A stretch of DNA of 64,000 nt, from NCBI GenBank assembly GCA_026707935.1, contig JAPOVX010000014.1, positions 1 to 64,000 of the forward strand, read 5' to 3'. Below the pieces are notes generated by a model that did not search any database, was not told the DNA's origin, and saw nothing but the letters and a program-made list of their open reading frames with translations. This document shows, one piece after another, positions 49,024 to 59,500 of this stretch. Both the position numbers and the translations under genes were made by a program. Each line of letters starts with the position of its first letter. The stretch's first letter is position 1. The DNA is from Paracoccaceae bacterium. Lineage in GTDB: Bacteria; Pseudomonadota; Alphaproteobacteria; Rhodobacterales; Rhodobacteraceae.

Positions 49024-49592
49024 TAACCGACCTCTTTCATTGCATTCCTGAGCCTGGCCAGCTTCGATCTGATCGAGCTGTCAACCATTTTCGAACCAAC
49101 CCTGATCACGAGCCCGCCTACCAGGGATTCGTCGAGTGTCTGTTCGACCTTTACCTTCTTCACCTCGCTGCCCAGGACCTCGCCCAACTGGGAACCAAGG
49201 CGTTCCACCTGATTCCCGGACAAGGGCTTGGGCACCGAGACCTGCGCCGTGACCTCCCCGTTTTCCGCTGCAACCATGGACTGTACGAGGTCAATCAATT
49301 GAGGCAGCGCGAACAGGCGCCGTTTCTCGGCCATCACACCCAGGGTTCCGGTCACGACGGGGGTGAGTTCCATGTGTCCTGCCAGCGCCGTGATCGCCGC
49401 GACCTGATCGTCGCGCGCGTAGATCGGCGATGAAATCAGATCACGCAGATCGGGACTCGCCTCGAGTGCCCGCTTCAGGGCATCAAGGTCGTGCTCGACC
49501 GCAGAAAGTTCCGCGGATTCTTTCGCGAGCTCGAAAAGAGCGGTTGCGTAACGCGAAGCGACCCCGGCAGAAAACGAAACCGTTTCTGGCAC
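49023..49592 (-). CDS. atpH: F1-ATPase delta subunit (OSCP)
   Basis: A 189-residue delta subunit that joins F1 to the peripheral stalk. The start GTG 49592 gives the family N-terminus ([20 protein letters not shown]) with an AAGGAACA ribosome-binding site; the open frame extends 31 codons upstream without similarity. The C-terminal region [39 protein letters not shown] is the OSCP signature. It opens the F1 operon. The F0 genes must lie elsewhere, as in other alphaproteobacteria. Confidence 0.97.
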   Translation of the reverse strand: MPETVSFSAGVASRYATALFELAKESAELSAVEHDLDALKRALEASPDLRDLISSPIYARDDQVAAITALAGHMELTPVVTGTLGVMAEKRRLFALPQLIDLVQSMVAAENGEVTAQVSVPKPLSGNQVERLGSQLGEVLGSEVKKVKVEQTLDESLVGGLVIRVGSKMVDSSIRSKLARLRNAMKEVG

Positions 49593-49903
49593 ATTGTTCC
49601 TTTCGATAGAACACGGCGCCAAGCAGTCCCCCCGGAAACCGTCTCGGAAGAATCGATCTGCGACGCTTGCACCGCAGCGGCCCATCCGCCGCCCAAAATC
49701 GGCATGCTGTTAGCACATGGCTTTCGCCGGAAGCAACAAGCGACACTCAGATTTCGGAGAACGTCCTTTCAAGGTACCGGTTGTCGGAATGTTCGCCTCA
49801 ACGCTCTTCGCAACACCGGCCACACCGGTCGTGCCGCCAGAATTGCCGCGCCGGGCACACTCCGGACGCGTCGGGCTTGCCTCGAACATGAAGTCGCGCA
49901 AAT
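49593..49903. other. Promoter region of the F1 operon, no gene seen
   Basis: About 310 bp between atpH and a methyltransferase on the same strand. A TTGCTT / TAACAG pair with 18-bp spacing on the minus strand (about 49705-49735) is the best promoter-like match, but it is weak. No coding frame is credible. Confidence 0.4.
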
Positions 49904-50701
49904 TCAACCGGCGTCTTGCCGGACCGGCCGGCGATTATTGCGGCCCGATACCGAATCCTTTGCCGGCCTGATCATGCCGTCAAGCACTTCCAGGGGTTTG
50001 CGGACCGCTTCACCTATTCCCTGGATCGCAGGTGAATGCTGTCGTTTCGAAACCTCCACGATCAGGACGCCTGCCGCAATCGGCACCGGCAACTGGTGAC
50101 TGAGCCTCTCCCAGTATCTTGCCGTTCGAAGCCAGAACGGCTTGTGACTGGGCAGCATGTACAATGCGGAGATGTGTTTTTCCGGGGTGAACTGGTGGTC
50201 CTGCAGCAGCGATTCGAGTTGCATCAGGCTGTATGGCCGGCCAAATCCGAACGGGGTGGCGTCGCGCCGCGCCCAGAGCCCGGACCGGTTCGGGACGACA
50301 AATACCGCCCGTCCTCCCGGACCCAGCGTTCTCCAGATCTCTTCGATCAGGGCGGTCGGGTTGTCGCTCGTCTCCAGCCCGTGCAAGACGACAAGGCGGT
50401 CGATGAAACCCGTCGCGACCGGCCAGCGCGCTTCATCGACGAGAACCGATCGATTGCCCTCTTCCCGACGAGACCGCGGCCAGGAAACGACACCTTGCTG
50501 TGCCGGCATCAGGCTGAGCACGCGGCGAGACGACGAAAGAAATGAGCGAAGGACAGGAGGCGTAAACCCGAAGCCGGCGATGGTCTGGCCCCTTGTATCC
50601 GGCCACAACTTCATTATTTGATCTCTCAGCGCCCGCCTCGCGATGCTGCCGAGTCCCGTCGCGCTGTAGAAATTTCGGACCTGCTCGACGTCCAGATGCA
50701 T
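49904..50701 (-). CDS. SAM-dependent methyltransferase-like protein (type 11)
   Basis: A 265-residue protein with a diverged methyltransferase core. The start of the fold is VRNFYSATGLGSIARRALRD. Motif I is weak (TIAGFGFTPPVLRSFL instead of VLDxGxGxG), but the later RLVVLHGLETSDNPTALIEE and IWRTLGPGGRAVFVVPNRSG segments match methyltransferase type 11 proteins. A Tyr/Arg-rich C-terminus follows. Such proteins sit next to gloB in Rhodobacterales-like genomes, to my knowledge. The weak motif I raises doubt about SAM binding. It is divergent from gloB across 71 bp. Confidence 0.78.
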   Translation of the reverse strand: MHLDVEQVRNFYSATGLGSIARRALRDQIMKLWPDTRGQTIAGFGFTPPVLRSFLSSSRRVLSLMPAQQGVVSWPRSRREEGNRSVLVDEARWPVATGFIDRLVVLHGLETSDNPTALIEEIWRTLGPGGRAVFVVPNRSGLWARRDATPFGFGRPYSLMQLESLLQDHQFTPEKHISALYMLPSHKPFWLRTARYWERLSHQLPVPIAAGVLIVEVSKRQHSPAIQGIGEAVRKPLEVLDGMIRPAKDSVSGRNNRRPVRQDAG

Positions 50702-50772
50702 TGCCTTGACTCGTGGTATCGACAGGAAGATTGTTGAAATCCGGACCATAACGACAGGAGGATCGAAACTCC

Positions 50773-51540
50773 ATGACCCTTGAAGTCAACGTTGTCCCGT
50801 GCCGTTCCGACAATTACGCCTACCTGATCCGGGAGACGACGACCGGCCAGACCGCGGTGGTCGACGTTCCAGACGCGGCACCGGTCCTATCTGCCATCGA
50901 TGAGAAAGATCTGAGGCTCGACCGGATATTTCTCACCCACCATCACCATGACCACGTCGAAGGGGTCGAAGCCGTGCGTTCCAGGACCGGCGCGAAGGTC
51001 GTCGGAGCTTCGAGCGACGCGTATCGGTTGCCGGCGCTCGATGTCGCGGTTTCCGAAGGTGATTCGGTTCGACTCGGCGAAGCCGTTGCGGAGGTGATCG
51101 ATGTATCTGGACACACGGTCGGGCACATAGCCTATGTATTCGGAACGGAGAACTGGGCGTTCACCGGGGACAGCCTGATGATGATGGGTTGCGGCCGGGT
51201 ATTCGAAGGCACATTCGAAATGATGTACCAAAGCCTTGCCCGGTTCCGGGACATGCCCGACAACATGCTCATCTGTTCGGGTCACGAATACGCGGAGTCG
51301 AACGCACGATTTGCACTGAGCATTGAACCGGACAATCCAGATCTCCTGGAACGTGTTGCGTGGATTCGTCGTACCCGCGCCGCGGGTTCGCCTACCGTTC
51401 CTTCACGTCTTGGTATCGAACGCCTGACGAATCCGTTTCTCCGGTGCGAAGTGCCATCGGTCAGGTCGGCTCTTGGCATGGAGTCGGCTTCGGGCGCGGA
51501 GGTCTTCGCGGAACTCCGAAAACGCAAGGACAGTTTCTGA
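50773..51540 (+). CDS. gloB: Hydroxyacylglutathione hydrolase (glyoxalase II)
   Basis: A 255-residue metallo-beta-lactamase-fold enzyme that hydrolyses S-lactoylglutathione, the second step of methylglyoxal detoxification. The metal-binding motif FLTHHHHDHVEG, the His in SGHTVGHIAYV, Asp in FTGDSLMMMGCGRVFEG and His in CSGHEYAESNARFA are all present, together with the C-terminal glutathione-binding region RTRAAGSPTVPSRLG and ERLTNPFLRC. A GGAGGAT ribosome-binding site precedes the ATG. The length is normal. plsC follows 35 nt later. Confidence 0.97.
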   Translation: MTLEVNVVPCRSDNYAYLIRETTTGQTAVVDVPDAAPVLSAIDEKDLRLDRIFLTHHHHDHVEGVEAVRSRTGAKVVGASSDAYRLPALDVAVSEGDSVRLGEAVAEVIDVSGHTVGHIAYVFGTENWAFTGDSLMMMGCGRVFEGTFEMMYQSLARFRDMPDNMLICSGHEYAESNARFALSIEPDNPDLLERVAWIRRTRAAGSPTVPSRLGIERLTNPFLRCEVPSVRSALGMESASGAEVFAELRKRKDSF

Positions 51541-51575
51541 TCGCACGGCTGCGATTGATCACAAGTGCCTGTCGA

Positions 51576-52325
51576 ATGCATGCGGTTATTCTTGTGAAAA
51601 GGACACTGCTGCTGTTTTACGGCCCGTTCGCCTTTCTGTTCGTGGCACTGGCACCCGTTTTCTGTTCCCGCAAAAAGGGGTTTCGCGGCTGGTACTGGCG
51701 TGTCGCGCGCCGGTTGATCAAGGTGCTTCTGGACGCATTGAGCATCAGGGTGGAGATCGACGATGAAAGCCGGGCAAGACTGGCCGACACAAGCGGCCCC
51801 CTGATCGTTGCGAACCACAAAAGCCACCTTGACGGCCTCGCCCTGGTTTCGGTGACGCCGGACAGCCGGCACATTACCTTTGGCGCCAAGATCGAGTTGA
51901 CAAGAATTCCCTTTTTCCGCCGTGGCTTCGCTGGCGCGGGCATTTTGATCGTTGACCGGATGGCCGGGAAATCTGCGTTGCAGAGCTTGATCAGGGAATA
52001 TCAGGAAGCCGATCCAAGGGTTTCGCTGGTCCTGTTTCCGGAAGGGACACGGGTAAACGAGAGGGGTTTGGGAAAGTTCAAGGCCGGTGCCGTTGCAATC
52101 GCGCAGACGCTGGGAAAGAACATTCAGCCGGTGTGCATATTTGGAACCATGGATCTCATGCCACGTGACAAGATGATTCCGAAGGCGGGCACCATACGGG
52201 TGCGCGTACTGGACGACTTTGCGATTTCCCGGGAACTTCCTGTTGGCGACCAGCTGCCCAAACTTCAATCCTACATGTCCGATCGATATGCCGAACTTGA
52301 AATGCGCCTGAACGCCGAACCGTGA
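51576..52325 (+). CDS. plsC: 1-acyl-sn-glycerol-3-phosphate acyltransferase
   Basis: A 249-residue membrane-associated acyltransferase that makes phosphatidic acid. The N-terminal TM (LLFYGPFAFLFVALAPVFCS) is followed by the NHxxxxD catalytic motif as LIVANHKSHLDGLALV, FFRRGFAGAGILIVDR and the FPEGTR motif in VSLVLFPEGTRVNERG. ATG 51576 is chosen. The open frame starts inside gloB, but that part lacks similarity. It shares direction and close spacing with gloB. Confidence 0.92.
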   Translation: MHAVILVKRTLLLFYGPFAFLFVALAPVFCSRKKGFRGWYWRVARRLIKVLLDALSIRVEIDDESRARLADTSGPLIVANHKSHLDGLALVSVTPDSRHITFGAKIELTRIPFFRRGFAGAGILIVDRMAGKSALQSLIREYQEADPRVSLVLFPEGTRVNERGLGKFKAGAVAIAQTLGKNIQPVCIFGTMDLMPRDKMIPKAGTIRVRVLDDFAISRELPVGDQLPKLQSYMSDRYAELEMRLNAEP

Positions 52326-52526
52326 CAGTCCTCGCGGAATCGCAGTATCTTCGATCCGGAGATACCTCTGCCATACCTGCCGTTCCTTGAACGAACGAAC
52401 AGCAAATCCGACCGCAACAAAACGCAGGCGTTTTGCTCAGGGCCCGATATGCGCATTTTCCACGCCGCCGCCAGAATCTCCGGCCAATTCGGGGGGTGTA
52501 AATTCACCATGGCGACGTTATTGGGC

Positions 52527-52718
52527 TCATGCTGCGAGGACCTGTCGGGTTGGATTTGCGTTGTCATTTGCCGCACGTGCGGTCCACGCGCGGTCGAACC
52601 GGCCAGAGAGGATCAGTGCCCGAAAGGTCATGATCGCCTGGCCGCCCTCCATGCTCCAACGCATGCCTGAGCCCTTGAATCTTTTTGTCACGATGCTCTC
52701 AAAGTTGGGTGTGAACAC
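52527..52718 (-). pseudogene. C-terminal remnant of an ISKra4-type transposase
   Basis: The minus-strand frame reads KRFKGSGMRWSMEGGQAIMT followed by FRALILSGRFDRAW. It resembles the C-terminal end of ISKra4-family transposases, where a G(M)RWxxEGGQAxLxLRA motif carries the final catalytic Glu. Only about 60 codons survive; the N-terminal part is missing where the IS4-type remnant begins. It is clearly non-functional. The family call rests on motif memory, so it is moderate. Confidence 0.6.
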
Positions 52719-52897
52719 TACTGTCCCAATAAAATTCTCTCACCACACTCTAAAGCTCTGATGTAAATACACAAATTTGACATTTCGGCTGTTACCGACT
52801 TGAACCCGCCGCACACGCTCTTCACACTTCCTCACTGTCCTGCACCGTCAAGAGGAAGAATGCGATGGGGAGCGATTCGTGAGGGATTCCTGATGCA

Positions 52898-53840
52898 ATG
52901 TACTCCGGCAGCCTGGTTTTCGCTCAGATCATGGAACACCTGCCATGGCACACCTTCCGCCGCTGTGTCTCTCGATACGACGGAAATCGCTACGCCAAGG
53001 CGTTCACCTGTGCCGATCAGTTCCGGTGCATGGCCTTCGCCCAACTCACCTACAGGACCAGTCTGCGTGACATCGAAACCTGCCTCCGCGCCCAGCGCAA
53101 CATGTCGCTACCATATGGGCATCCGTGGCGGGGTCTCCCGCAAGACACTCGCCAATGCCAATCAGGCCCGCGACTGGAAAATCTACGCCGACTTCGAACA
53201 ATATCTCATCCACATTGCCCGGGACATCCACAGCGATGACACGCTTCCCGGTCTCGATGTTCACGATACCGTCTACGCGCTCGACTCCTCGACCATCGAC
53301 CTCCGCCTGTCGCTGTTCCCATGGGCGCGGTTCCGCAGGACAAAGGGCGCCGTCAAGGTGCACACACTCCTCGACCCGCACGGAAATATCCCGGCCTTCA
53401 TCCACATTTCCGACGAAAAACTCCATGACGTCAACGTCCTGGACCTGCTGCTTCCGGAAGCCGGCGCGTTCCATGTCATGGACCGGGCCTATCTCGACTT
53501 CAAACGCCTCCACCACCTCCATCTCTGTGGCGGCTTCTTCGTCCTGAGAGCAAAATCAAATACCGGGCTCCGCCGCCTCTGTTCCCGGCCGGTGGACCGT
53601 AGTACCGGCCTCATCTGCGATCAGGTCGTGCGGCCGGGCGGCGTCAACAGCGCGACCGATTTCCCGGACAAGCTGCGCCGTATCAAGTCCCGCGACCCGG
53701 AACGCGGCAAGACCCTGGTCTTTCTCACCAACAACTTTACCCTGCCGGCCATGTCAGTCGCAGACATCTACCGTTCGCGCTGGCAGGTCGAATTGTTTTT
53801 CAAATGGATCAAGCAGCACCTTCGGATCAAGTCGCCATGA
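52898..53840 (+). pseudogene. IS4-family transposase, frameshifted and 3'-truncated
   Basis: The N-terminus lies in one frame (MYSGSLVFAQIMEHLPWHTF, FRCMAFAQLTYRTSLRDIET). After a shift near 53098-53115 the protein continues in another (YHMGIRGGVSRKTLANANQA). The IS4 catalytic residues are present: Asp in YALDSSTIDLRL, Asp in FHVMDRAYLDFKRL, and the YREK signature Y-x2-R-x3-E-x6-K in YRSRWQVELFFKWIK. The frame stops at HLRIKSP, roughly 60-80 residues short of full-length relatives. The element is therefore dead. I could not find terminal inverted repeats by eye. Confidence 0.85.
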
Positions 53841-54122
53841 GGGATTCACACCCAATTCGGGTCTGGCCGAATCCTCGTTCACGGAGTCTTCCTGCCGGGC
53901 CTCGCTCCGTGTCATCGAAGACCCCCCTTTCCCGTATTGAGCCGGCACATGTCGACCGGTTGCAGGAAGTCCCGGGGCCGGGACATCACCGAAATTTTCC
54001 GTGATTTGCGGAATCGACTTCGAGGCCGTATCCTGTTCGATGAGGTTCAGAAACAGCGACCGCGTGGATGAATGGGGCTTGTTCATCGGTTGAGGGTGGA
54101 CGACGAGAAAAGGGTTCACGAC
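53841..54122. other. Gap between IS4 remnant and clpA
   Basis: About 280 bp. A minus-strand frame crosses it, but no family is recognisable; it may be further IS debris. The clpA promoter should lie here. No clpS gene is present, although clpS normally precedes clpA. Confidence 0.45.
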
Positions 54123-56453
54123 ATGCCGACGTTTTCATCGAGTGTTGAGGCCGCCATTCACACGGCATTCGCCTATGCCAACGCACGTCGTCACGAATTT
54201 GCGACGCTGGAGCACATGTTGCTGGCGCTCGTCGACGATCGAGACGCTGCACGGGTCATGAAGGCCTGCGATGTCAGCCTGGCCAGGTTGCGCCAGACCC
54301 TGATTCATTACCTCGATGGAGAACTTTCGGACCTCGTTTCCGGAGCCGAAGGAACCGAGGCGTCACCGACCCGCGCCTTTACCCGCGTCATCGAAAGGGC
54401 GATGACCCATGTCGACAATTCGAACCGGGACGAAGTGACGGGCGCGGACCTGCTCATCGCCATTTTTTCCGAACGCGAGTGCCACGCGACCTATTTCCTG
54501 CAGCAACAGGACATGACACGTTACGATGCGGTCAACTTCGTTTCGCACGGTATCGCCAAGAAGCCCGGATTTCGCGATGTCAGGCCCGTAGCCGGGGCCG
54601 GCGAAGTCGAGGAAATTCCGGCGTCGACCGAGGACGCCGGGCAAGCCGAACCGGGAACCAGCGAAATCGAGAAATTCTGCGTCAACCTGAACCAGCGGGC
54701 CCGCGACGGAAGTCTCGACCCGCTGATCGGGCGGAACCACGAAATCGAACGATGCGTCCAGGTCCTGTGCCGCAGACGAAAGAACAACCCAATCCTGGTC
54801 GGGGACTCGGGTGTCGGGAAGACCGCGATTGCCGAGGGCCTGGCATACAGGATCGTCTCGGGAGAAATCCCCGACGTACTTTCCGACACGACCGTTTTTT
54901 CGCTGGATATGGGTGCCGTCCTGGCCGGTACCCGGTACCGGGGAGATTTCGAACAGCGCATGAAATCCGTCATCTCGGAGCTTGAGAACCATCCGGATGC
55001 AATCCTTTTCATCGACGAGATTCATACGGTCATCGGCGCCGGCGCCACGTCCGGAGGGTCCATGGACGCTTCGAACCTGCTGAAACCCCCTTTGCAGAAT
55101 GGACGGCTCCGGTGCATCGGATCGACGACGTACAAGGAATACCGTCAGTACTTCGAAAAGGACCGTGCACTGTCACGCAGATTCCAGAAGATCGACGTGA
55201 ACGAACCAAGTTCGGAAGACACCATCAAGATCCTGATGGGGCTTCGTCCCAGCTTCGAAAGTCACCACGGAATTCGATACACGACCGAGGCGATCAAGCT
55301 GGCCGTCGACCTGTCGGCCCGACACATCCACGACAGGAAACTTCCCGACAAGGCCATCGACGTGATCGATGAGGCGGGAGCCCGGCAGCACGTCGTGCCG
55401 CGAAGGCGAAAACGCAAGACCGTGGGCGCCAGGGAGATCGAGGAGGCGGTCGCCAAGCTTGCACGCATCCCGCCAAAACGCGTGTCAAAGAGCGACAGCG
55501 AGTTGCTCGTAGACCTCGAGGGGACCCTCAAGCGGACCGTATTCGGTCAGGATATGGCGATCGAGGCACTGGCGTCGGCCATCAAGCTTGCGCGTTCAGG
55601 CCTTCGGGAACCGGAAAAACCCGTCGGCAACTACCTGTTTACGGGTCCAACCGGGGTCGGCAAGACGGAAGTCGCCCGCCAGCTGGCGGAGGCCCTGTCG
55701 GTCAAGTTGCACCGCTTCGACATGTCCGAGTACATGGAACGGCACGCCGTTTCGCGGCTGATCGGAGCCCCACCGGGATACGTCGGGTTCGACCAGGGGG
55801 GATTGCTGACCGACAGCGTGGACCAGCACCCGCATTGCGTGCTGCTGCTCGACGAATTCGAAAAGGCTCATCCCGACGTCTACAATATCCTTCTCCAGGT
55901 CATGGATTATGGCAAGCTGACCGACCACAACGGCCGCACAGTCAACTTCGGGAATGCCATTGTCATCATGACCTCGAACGCCGGGGCCGCGGAACTCGAA
56001 AAGACCGCCATCGGTTTCGGCCGGGACAGCAGGGAAGGCGAGGATACGGCCGCCGTCGAGAGAATCTTTTCTCCCGAGTTTCGCAACCGCCTCGATGCGA
56101 TCATCAGTTTCAACCCACTCTCGCGCCCGGTCATCCTGAAAGTTGTCGAAAAGTTCATTCACCAACTCGAGGCGCAACTCATGGACCGGAACGTGGAGGT
56201 CGTTCTGTCTGCGTCAGCCGCCGACTGGCTTGCGGAGCACGGTTACGACACGAAAATGGGTGCGCGTCCACTCGCCCGCCTCATCCAGGATCGGATCAAG
56301 AAGCCGTTGGCCGACGAACTCCTGTTCGGCAAACTGGTCAAGGGCGGAACCGTCAAGGTCGGGGTAAAAGACGGCGAACTGGTGTTTACGTGCGAGCCGC
56401 CCCGAAACCGGCAGTTGTCGCAAGACGAGTCGCCCCTGCTGATCACGGAATGA
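54123..56453 (+). CDS. clpA: ATP-dependent Clp protease ATP-binding subunit ClpA
   Basis: A 776-residue AAA+ unfoldase. The N-terminal Clp repeat domain (residues about 1-145: AAIHTAFAYANARRHEFATL) is the ClpS docking site. AAA1 has Walker A GDSGVGKTAIAEG near 227 and Walker B LFIDEIHTVIGAG. AAA2 has GPTGVGKTEVARQ near 506 and LLLDEFEKAHPDVYN. The IGF loop for ClpP docking is in KTAIGFGRDSREG. ATG 54123 gives the standard start. The length is slightly above the E. coli protein. Its usual upstream partner clpS is absent here; the interval instead holds IS remnants. It converges with the coiled-coil gene 61 bp downstream. Confidence 0.97.
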   Translation: MPTFSSSVEAAIHTAFAYANARRHEFATLEHMLLALVDDRDAARVMKACDVSLARLRQTLIHYLDGELSDLVSGAEGTEASPTRAFTRVIERAMTHVDNSNRDEVTGADLLIAIFSERECHATYFLQQQDMTRYDAVNFVSHGIAKKPGFRDVRPVAGAGEVEEIPASTEDAGQAEPGTSEIEKFCVNLNQRARDGSLDPLIGRNHEIERCVQVLCRRRKNNPILVGDSGVGKTAIAEGLAYRIVSGEIPDVLSDTTVFSLDMGAVLAGTRYRGDFEQRMKSVISELENHPDAILFIDEIHTVIGAGATSGGSMDASNLLKPPLQNGRLRCIGSTTYKEYRQYFEKDRALSRRFQKIDVNEPSSEDTIKILMGLRPSFESHHGIRYTTEAIKLAVDLSARHIHDRKLPDKAIDVIDEAGARQHVVPRRRKRKTVGAREIEEAVAKLARIPPKRVSKSDSELLVDLEGTLKRTVFGQDMAIEALASAIKLARSGLREPEKPVGNYLFTGPTGVGKTEVARQLAEALSVKLHRFDMSEYMERHAVSRLIGAPPGYVGFDQGGLLTDSVDQHPHCVLLLDEFEKAHPDVYNILLQVMDYGKLTDHNGRTVNFGNAIVIMTSNAGAAELEKTAIGFGRDSREGEDTAAVERIFSPEFRNRLDAIISFNPLSRPVILKVVEKFIHQLEAQLMDRNVEVVLSASAADWLAEHGYDTKMGARPLARLIQDRIKKPLADELLFGKLVKGGTVKVGVKDGELVFTCEPPRNRQLSQDESPLLITE

Positions 56454-56514
56454 TTTACCTGCGCGTGGAGGCGCCCCGCTCCGACCTTGCACAGGGTCGC
56501 CGCGTTCTTGACGT

Positions 56515-59500
56515 TTAGCGCTCGGTGAATTTCAGTTCGATCCTCCGGTTCCGGGCAAGGGACTGCGGGTCGTCGCCCTCCGAGATCGGACGGTGTTCGC
56601 CGAACCCGGTTGCGGCCAGGCGATCGGCAGGAATCTCCAATTCGTCGATCATGTAGCGAACCACCGAGAGCGCCCGCGCCTGGCTCAAGTCCCAGTTGTC
56701 GTCGAAAAACTCGTTCTCCCGAACAGGCGTCTTGTCCGTGTGGCCGTCAACCCGGAGAACCCAGTCGACATCGGGCGGGATCTTCCCCGCGACATCCTTG
56801 ATGATCTCCGCGACACGGCGGATCTCCTCCTTCCCCGTATCCCCGAGAACATCGGAGCCAACCTCGAACAGGATCTCCGATGAAAACGCGAAACGGTCCC
56901 CCACAATGCGCACACCCTCGCGTTCACCGAGCACATCCTGCACCTGGGCCAGGAACTCCGAGCGAAAACGCCGGAGGTCCCGGGCCTCGGCTTCCAGGCG
57001 CCTGCGTTCCCGCTCCTCGAGGTCCGCGCGCTTCTTCTGCTCCGCAGCCGCACGGGCAAGCGCCTGGTTGAGGTCCTTCCCCAGGCTGGCAATCTCGACC
57101 TGTGCCTCCACGTCCTTCGCACTCGCGGCATCGAGCAAGCCCTGAAGCTCGTTCAGCTGTTCACGGAGTTCCAGGATCTGCCGGTTCAACAGCGCCACGG
57201 ACCGCGTACGCTCCCGGGAAACTGACCGCTCTTCCTTGCGCAGGTCGCGGGCAATGCCGAACTGCTCCTCGAGCCGGGCCAACTCCGTGCGGGTCGCCGA
57301 TGCGTCGGAGCGGGCATCCTCGGCAGAGGTCTCCGCCGCCGCCAACTTCGCCAGAACCTCTTCAGCCTTCTTCCGCTCCTCCTCGAGCGCCAGCGACATG
57401 GCGGTGAGCTCGTCCTCGGAATCCCTGAGCCGGCGGCGAAGGGCCTCCGCGGCCGCAGCCTCCGCCAGCCTCGCCTTCTCGGCCTCGCTCAGGCCTTCCA
57501 GTGCCCGGCGCAGCTCCTGGCGCGTCAACCCGGTCGTCTGCCGTGCCTGGTCCCGCTCGGCCTCGGCCGCCCGCACCGCCTCCCGCGATTCAGCCAGCGC
57601 CGTCCGGCTGTCGGAAAGGTCGGACTTCAGCGACCTGACTTCCCGGCTGAGCGCGACAAGCTCCTCCTCGAACGCGGTCAACCTCTGCTTGAGTTCGGCG
57701 AGTTCGTCATCCCGGGCCGCGATGGTCGATCGCGCCGTGTCCAGTTCGCCGTCACGCTCGGACAGAACCGCCAGCAGTCTTTCGATATGGTCCTGGCTCG
57801 AGCGGGCCCCGGCACGGGCCTCCGAGAGTTCATCGCGGGCACTCGTCAGGTCCGCCCGCATGTCGGCGAGGAGGCCAAGCGTCCTCGCCAGCTCTTCGCG
57901 GACTTTCCCTATTTCATCCAGGGTGTTCTCCAGGTCCGCCTGCGAAACCGAATACAACGCGCGAACCGTCGCGAGATTGCCCAATGCTTCCTCGACCTCG
58001 CCCTGTGACTGGCCGAGTTCGCTCTGGGCAGCCGTCAACCGGGCTTGCACGTTCGATGTTTCCGCACGCGCCGCCTCAAGTTCTTCCCGGGTTCTCTCCA
58101 GGTCTGCCAGTGAAACCGAGTACTGCGTACGAATTTGAGAAAGTTCCTCCAGGGTTTCCAACAGTTCGTCCCGTGACAGGCGGAGATCACCTTGGGCGGC
58201 CACCAACCTGGTTTCCACGTCCGATGACTCGGCACGCGCCGCCTCAAGTTCTTCCCGGGTCTTTTCAAGGGCTGCCTGCGACACCGAGTACTGCGCGCGA
58301 ATTTGAGAGAGTTCCTTCAGGGCTTCCCGAAGTTCGTCCTGCGACAGGCCGAGGTCACCCTGGGCGGCCGTCAACAGCGCCCGAACGTCCGTCGTTTCCG
58401 CACGCGCCGCCGCCAGGTCTTCCCGGGTTCTTTCCAGGTCCGTCAGTGAAACCGAGTAACGCGTGCGAATTTGCGAGAGTTCCACCAGGGTTTTCAGCAG
58501 TTCGTCCTGTGACAGGCGGAGGTCGCCCTGGGCGGCCGCCAACCGGGATTCAGCGTCCGATGTCTCTTTGAAGGCTGCCTCCAGTTCTTCCCGGGTCTCT
58601 TCAAGGGCTGCCTGCGACACCGAGTACCGCGCGCGAATCTGCGCAAGTTCTTCCAGGGATCCTTGAAGTTCGCCCTGGGCGGCCGTCAACCGGGTTTCAG
58701 CATCCGTCGTTTCCGCGCGCGCCGCCGCTAGGTCCACCCGGGTTCTTTCCAGATCCGCCAGTGAAACCGAGTACTGTGCACGTATCTGCGCGAGTGCTTC
58801 CAGGGTTTCCTGAAGTTCGTCCCGAGAACGGCCGAGTGCGTTCCGGGCAGCCGTCAACAGGGTTTGTACGTCCGCGGTTTCCGCAAGGGCCGCCGCCAGG
58901 TCCACCCGGGTCTTTTCGAGGGCTGCTTGCGACACCGAGTACTGCGCACGAATTTGCGCAAGTTCTTCCCGGGATTCCGTCAACTCGCCCTGCGACTGGT
59001 CGAGTTCGCCCTGTGCAGCCGTCAACCGGGTTTCCGCGTCCGTCGTTTCCGCGCGCGCCGCCGCAAGGTCTTCTCGGGCTCTATCCAGGTCTGCCCGTGA
59101 AACCGAGTATTGCGCACGGACTTGGGCAAGTTCCTCCAGGGTTTTCTGCAGTTCGTCCCGGGAACGGCCGAGTGCGTTCCGGGCAGCCGCCAACAGCGTT
59201 TGCACGTCCGCGGTTTCCGCAAGGGCCGCCGCCAGTTCTTCCCGGGTCTTTTCAAGGGCTGCTTGCGACACCGAGTACTGCGCACGAATTTGCGCAAGTT
59301 CTTCCCGGGTTTCCGTCAGCTCGCCCCGCGACTGGCCGAGTTCGCCTTGAGCAGCCGTCAACTGGGTTTGCGCTCGTGTAGCTTCCGTACGGGCCGCCGT
59401 CAGTTCATCCCGTGTTCCCGCCAGTTGTTGACGAATCCTCTGGAGATCTGCCCGAATTGCAGACAGCGCCTGGCGCGTGGCATCGAGCCTCGCCCCAAGT

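Noticed and set aside
57808..59466. CRISPR-like or satellite DNA repeat
   Set aside because: The periodicity is explained by in-frame tandem coding repeats of a coiled coil. There are no short direct repeats with unique spacers and no cas genes.
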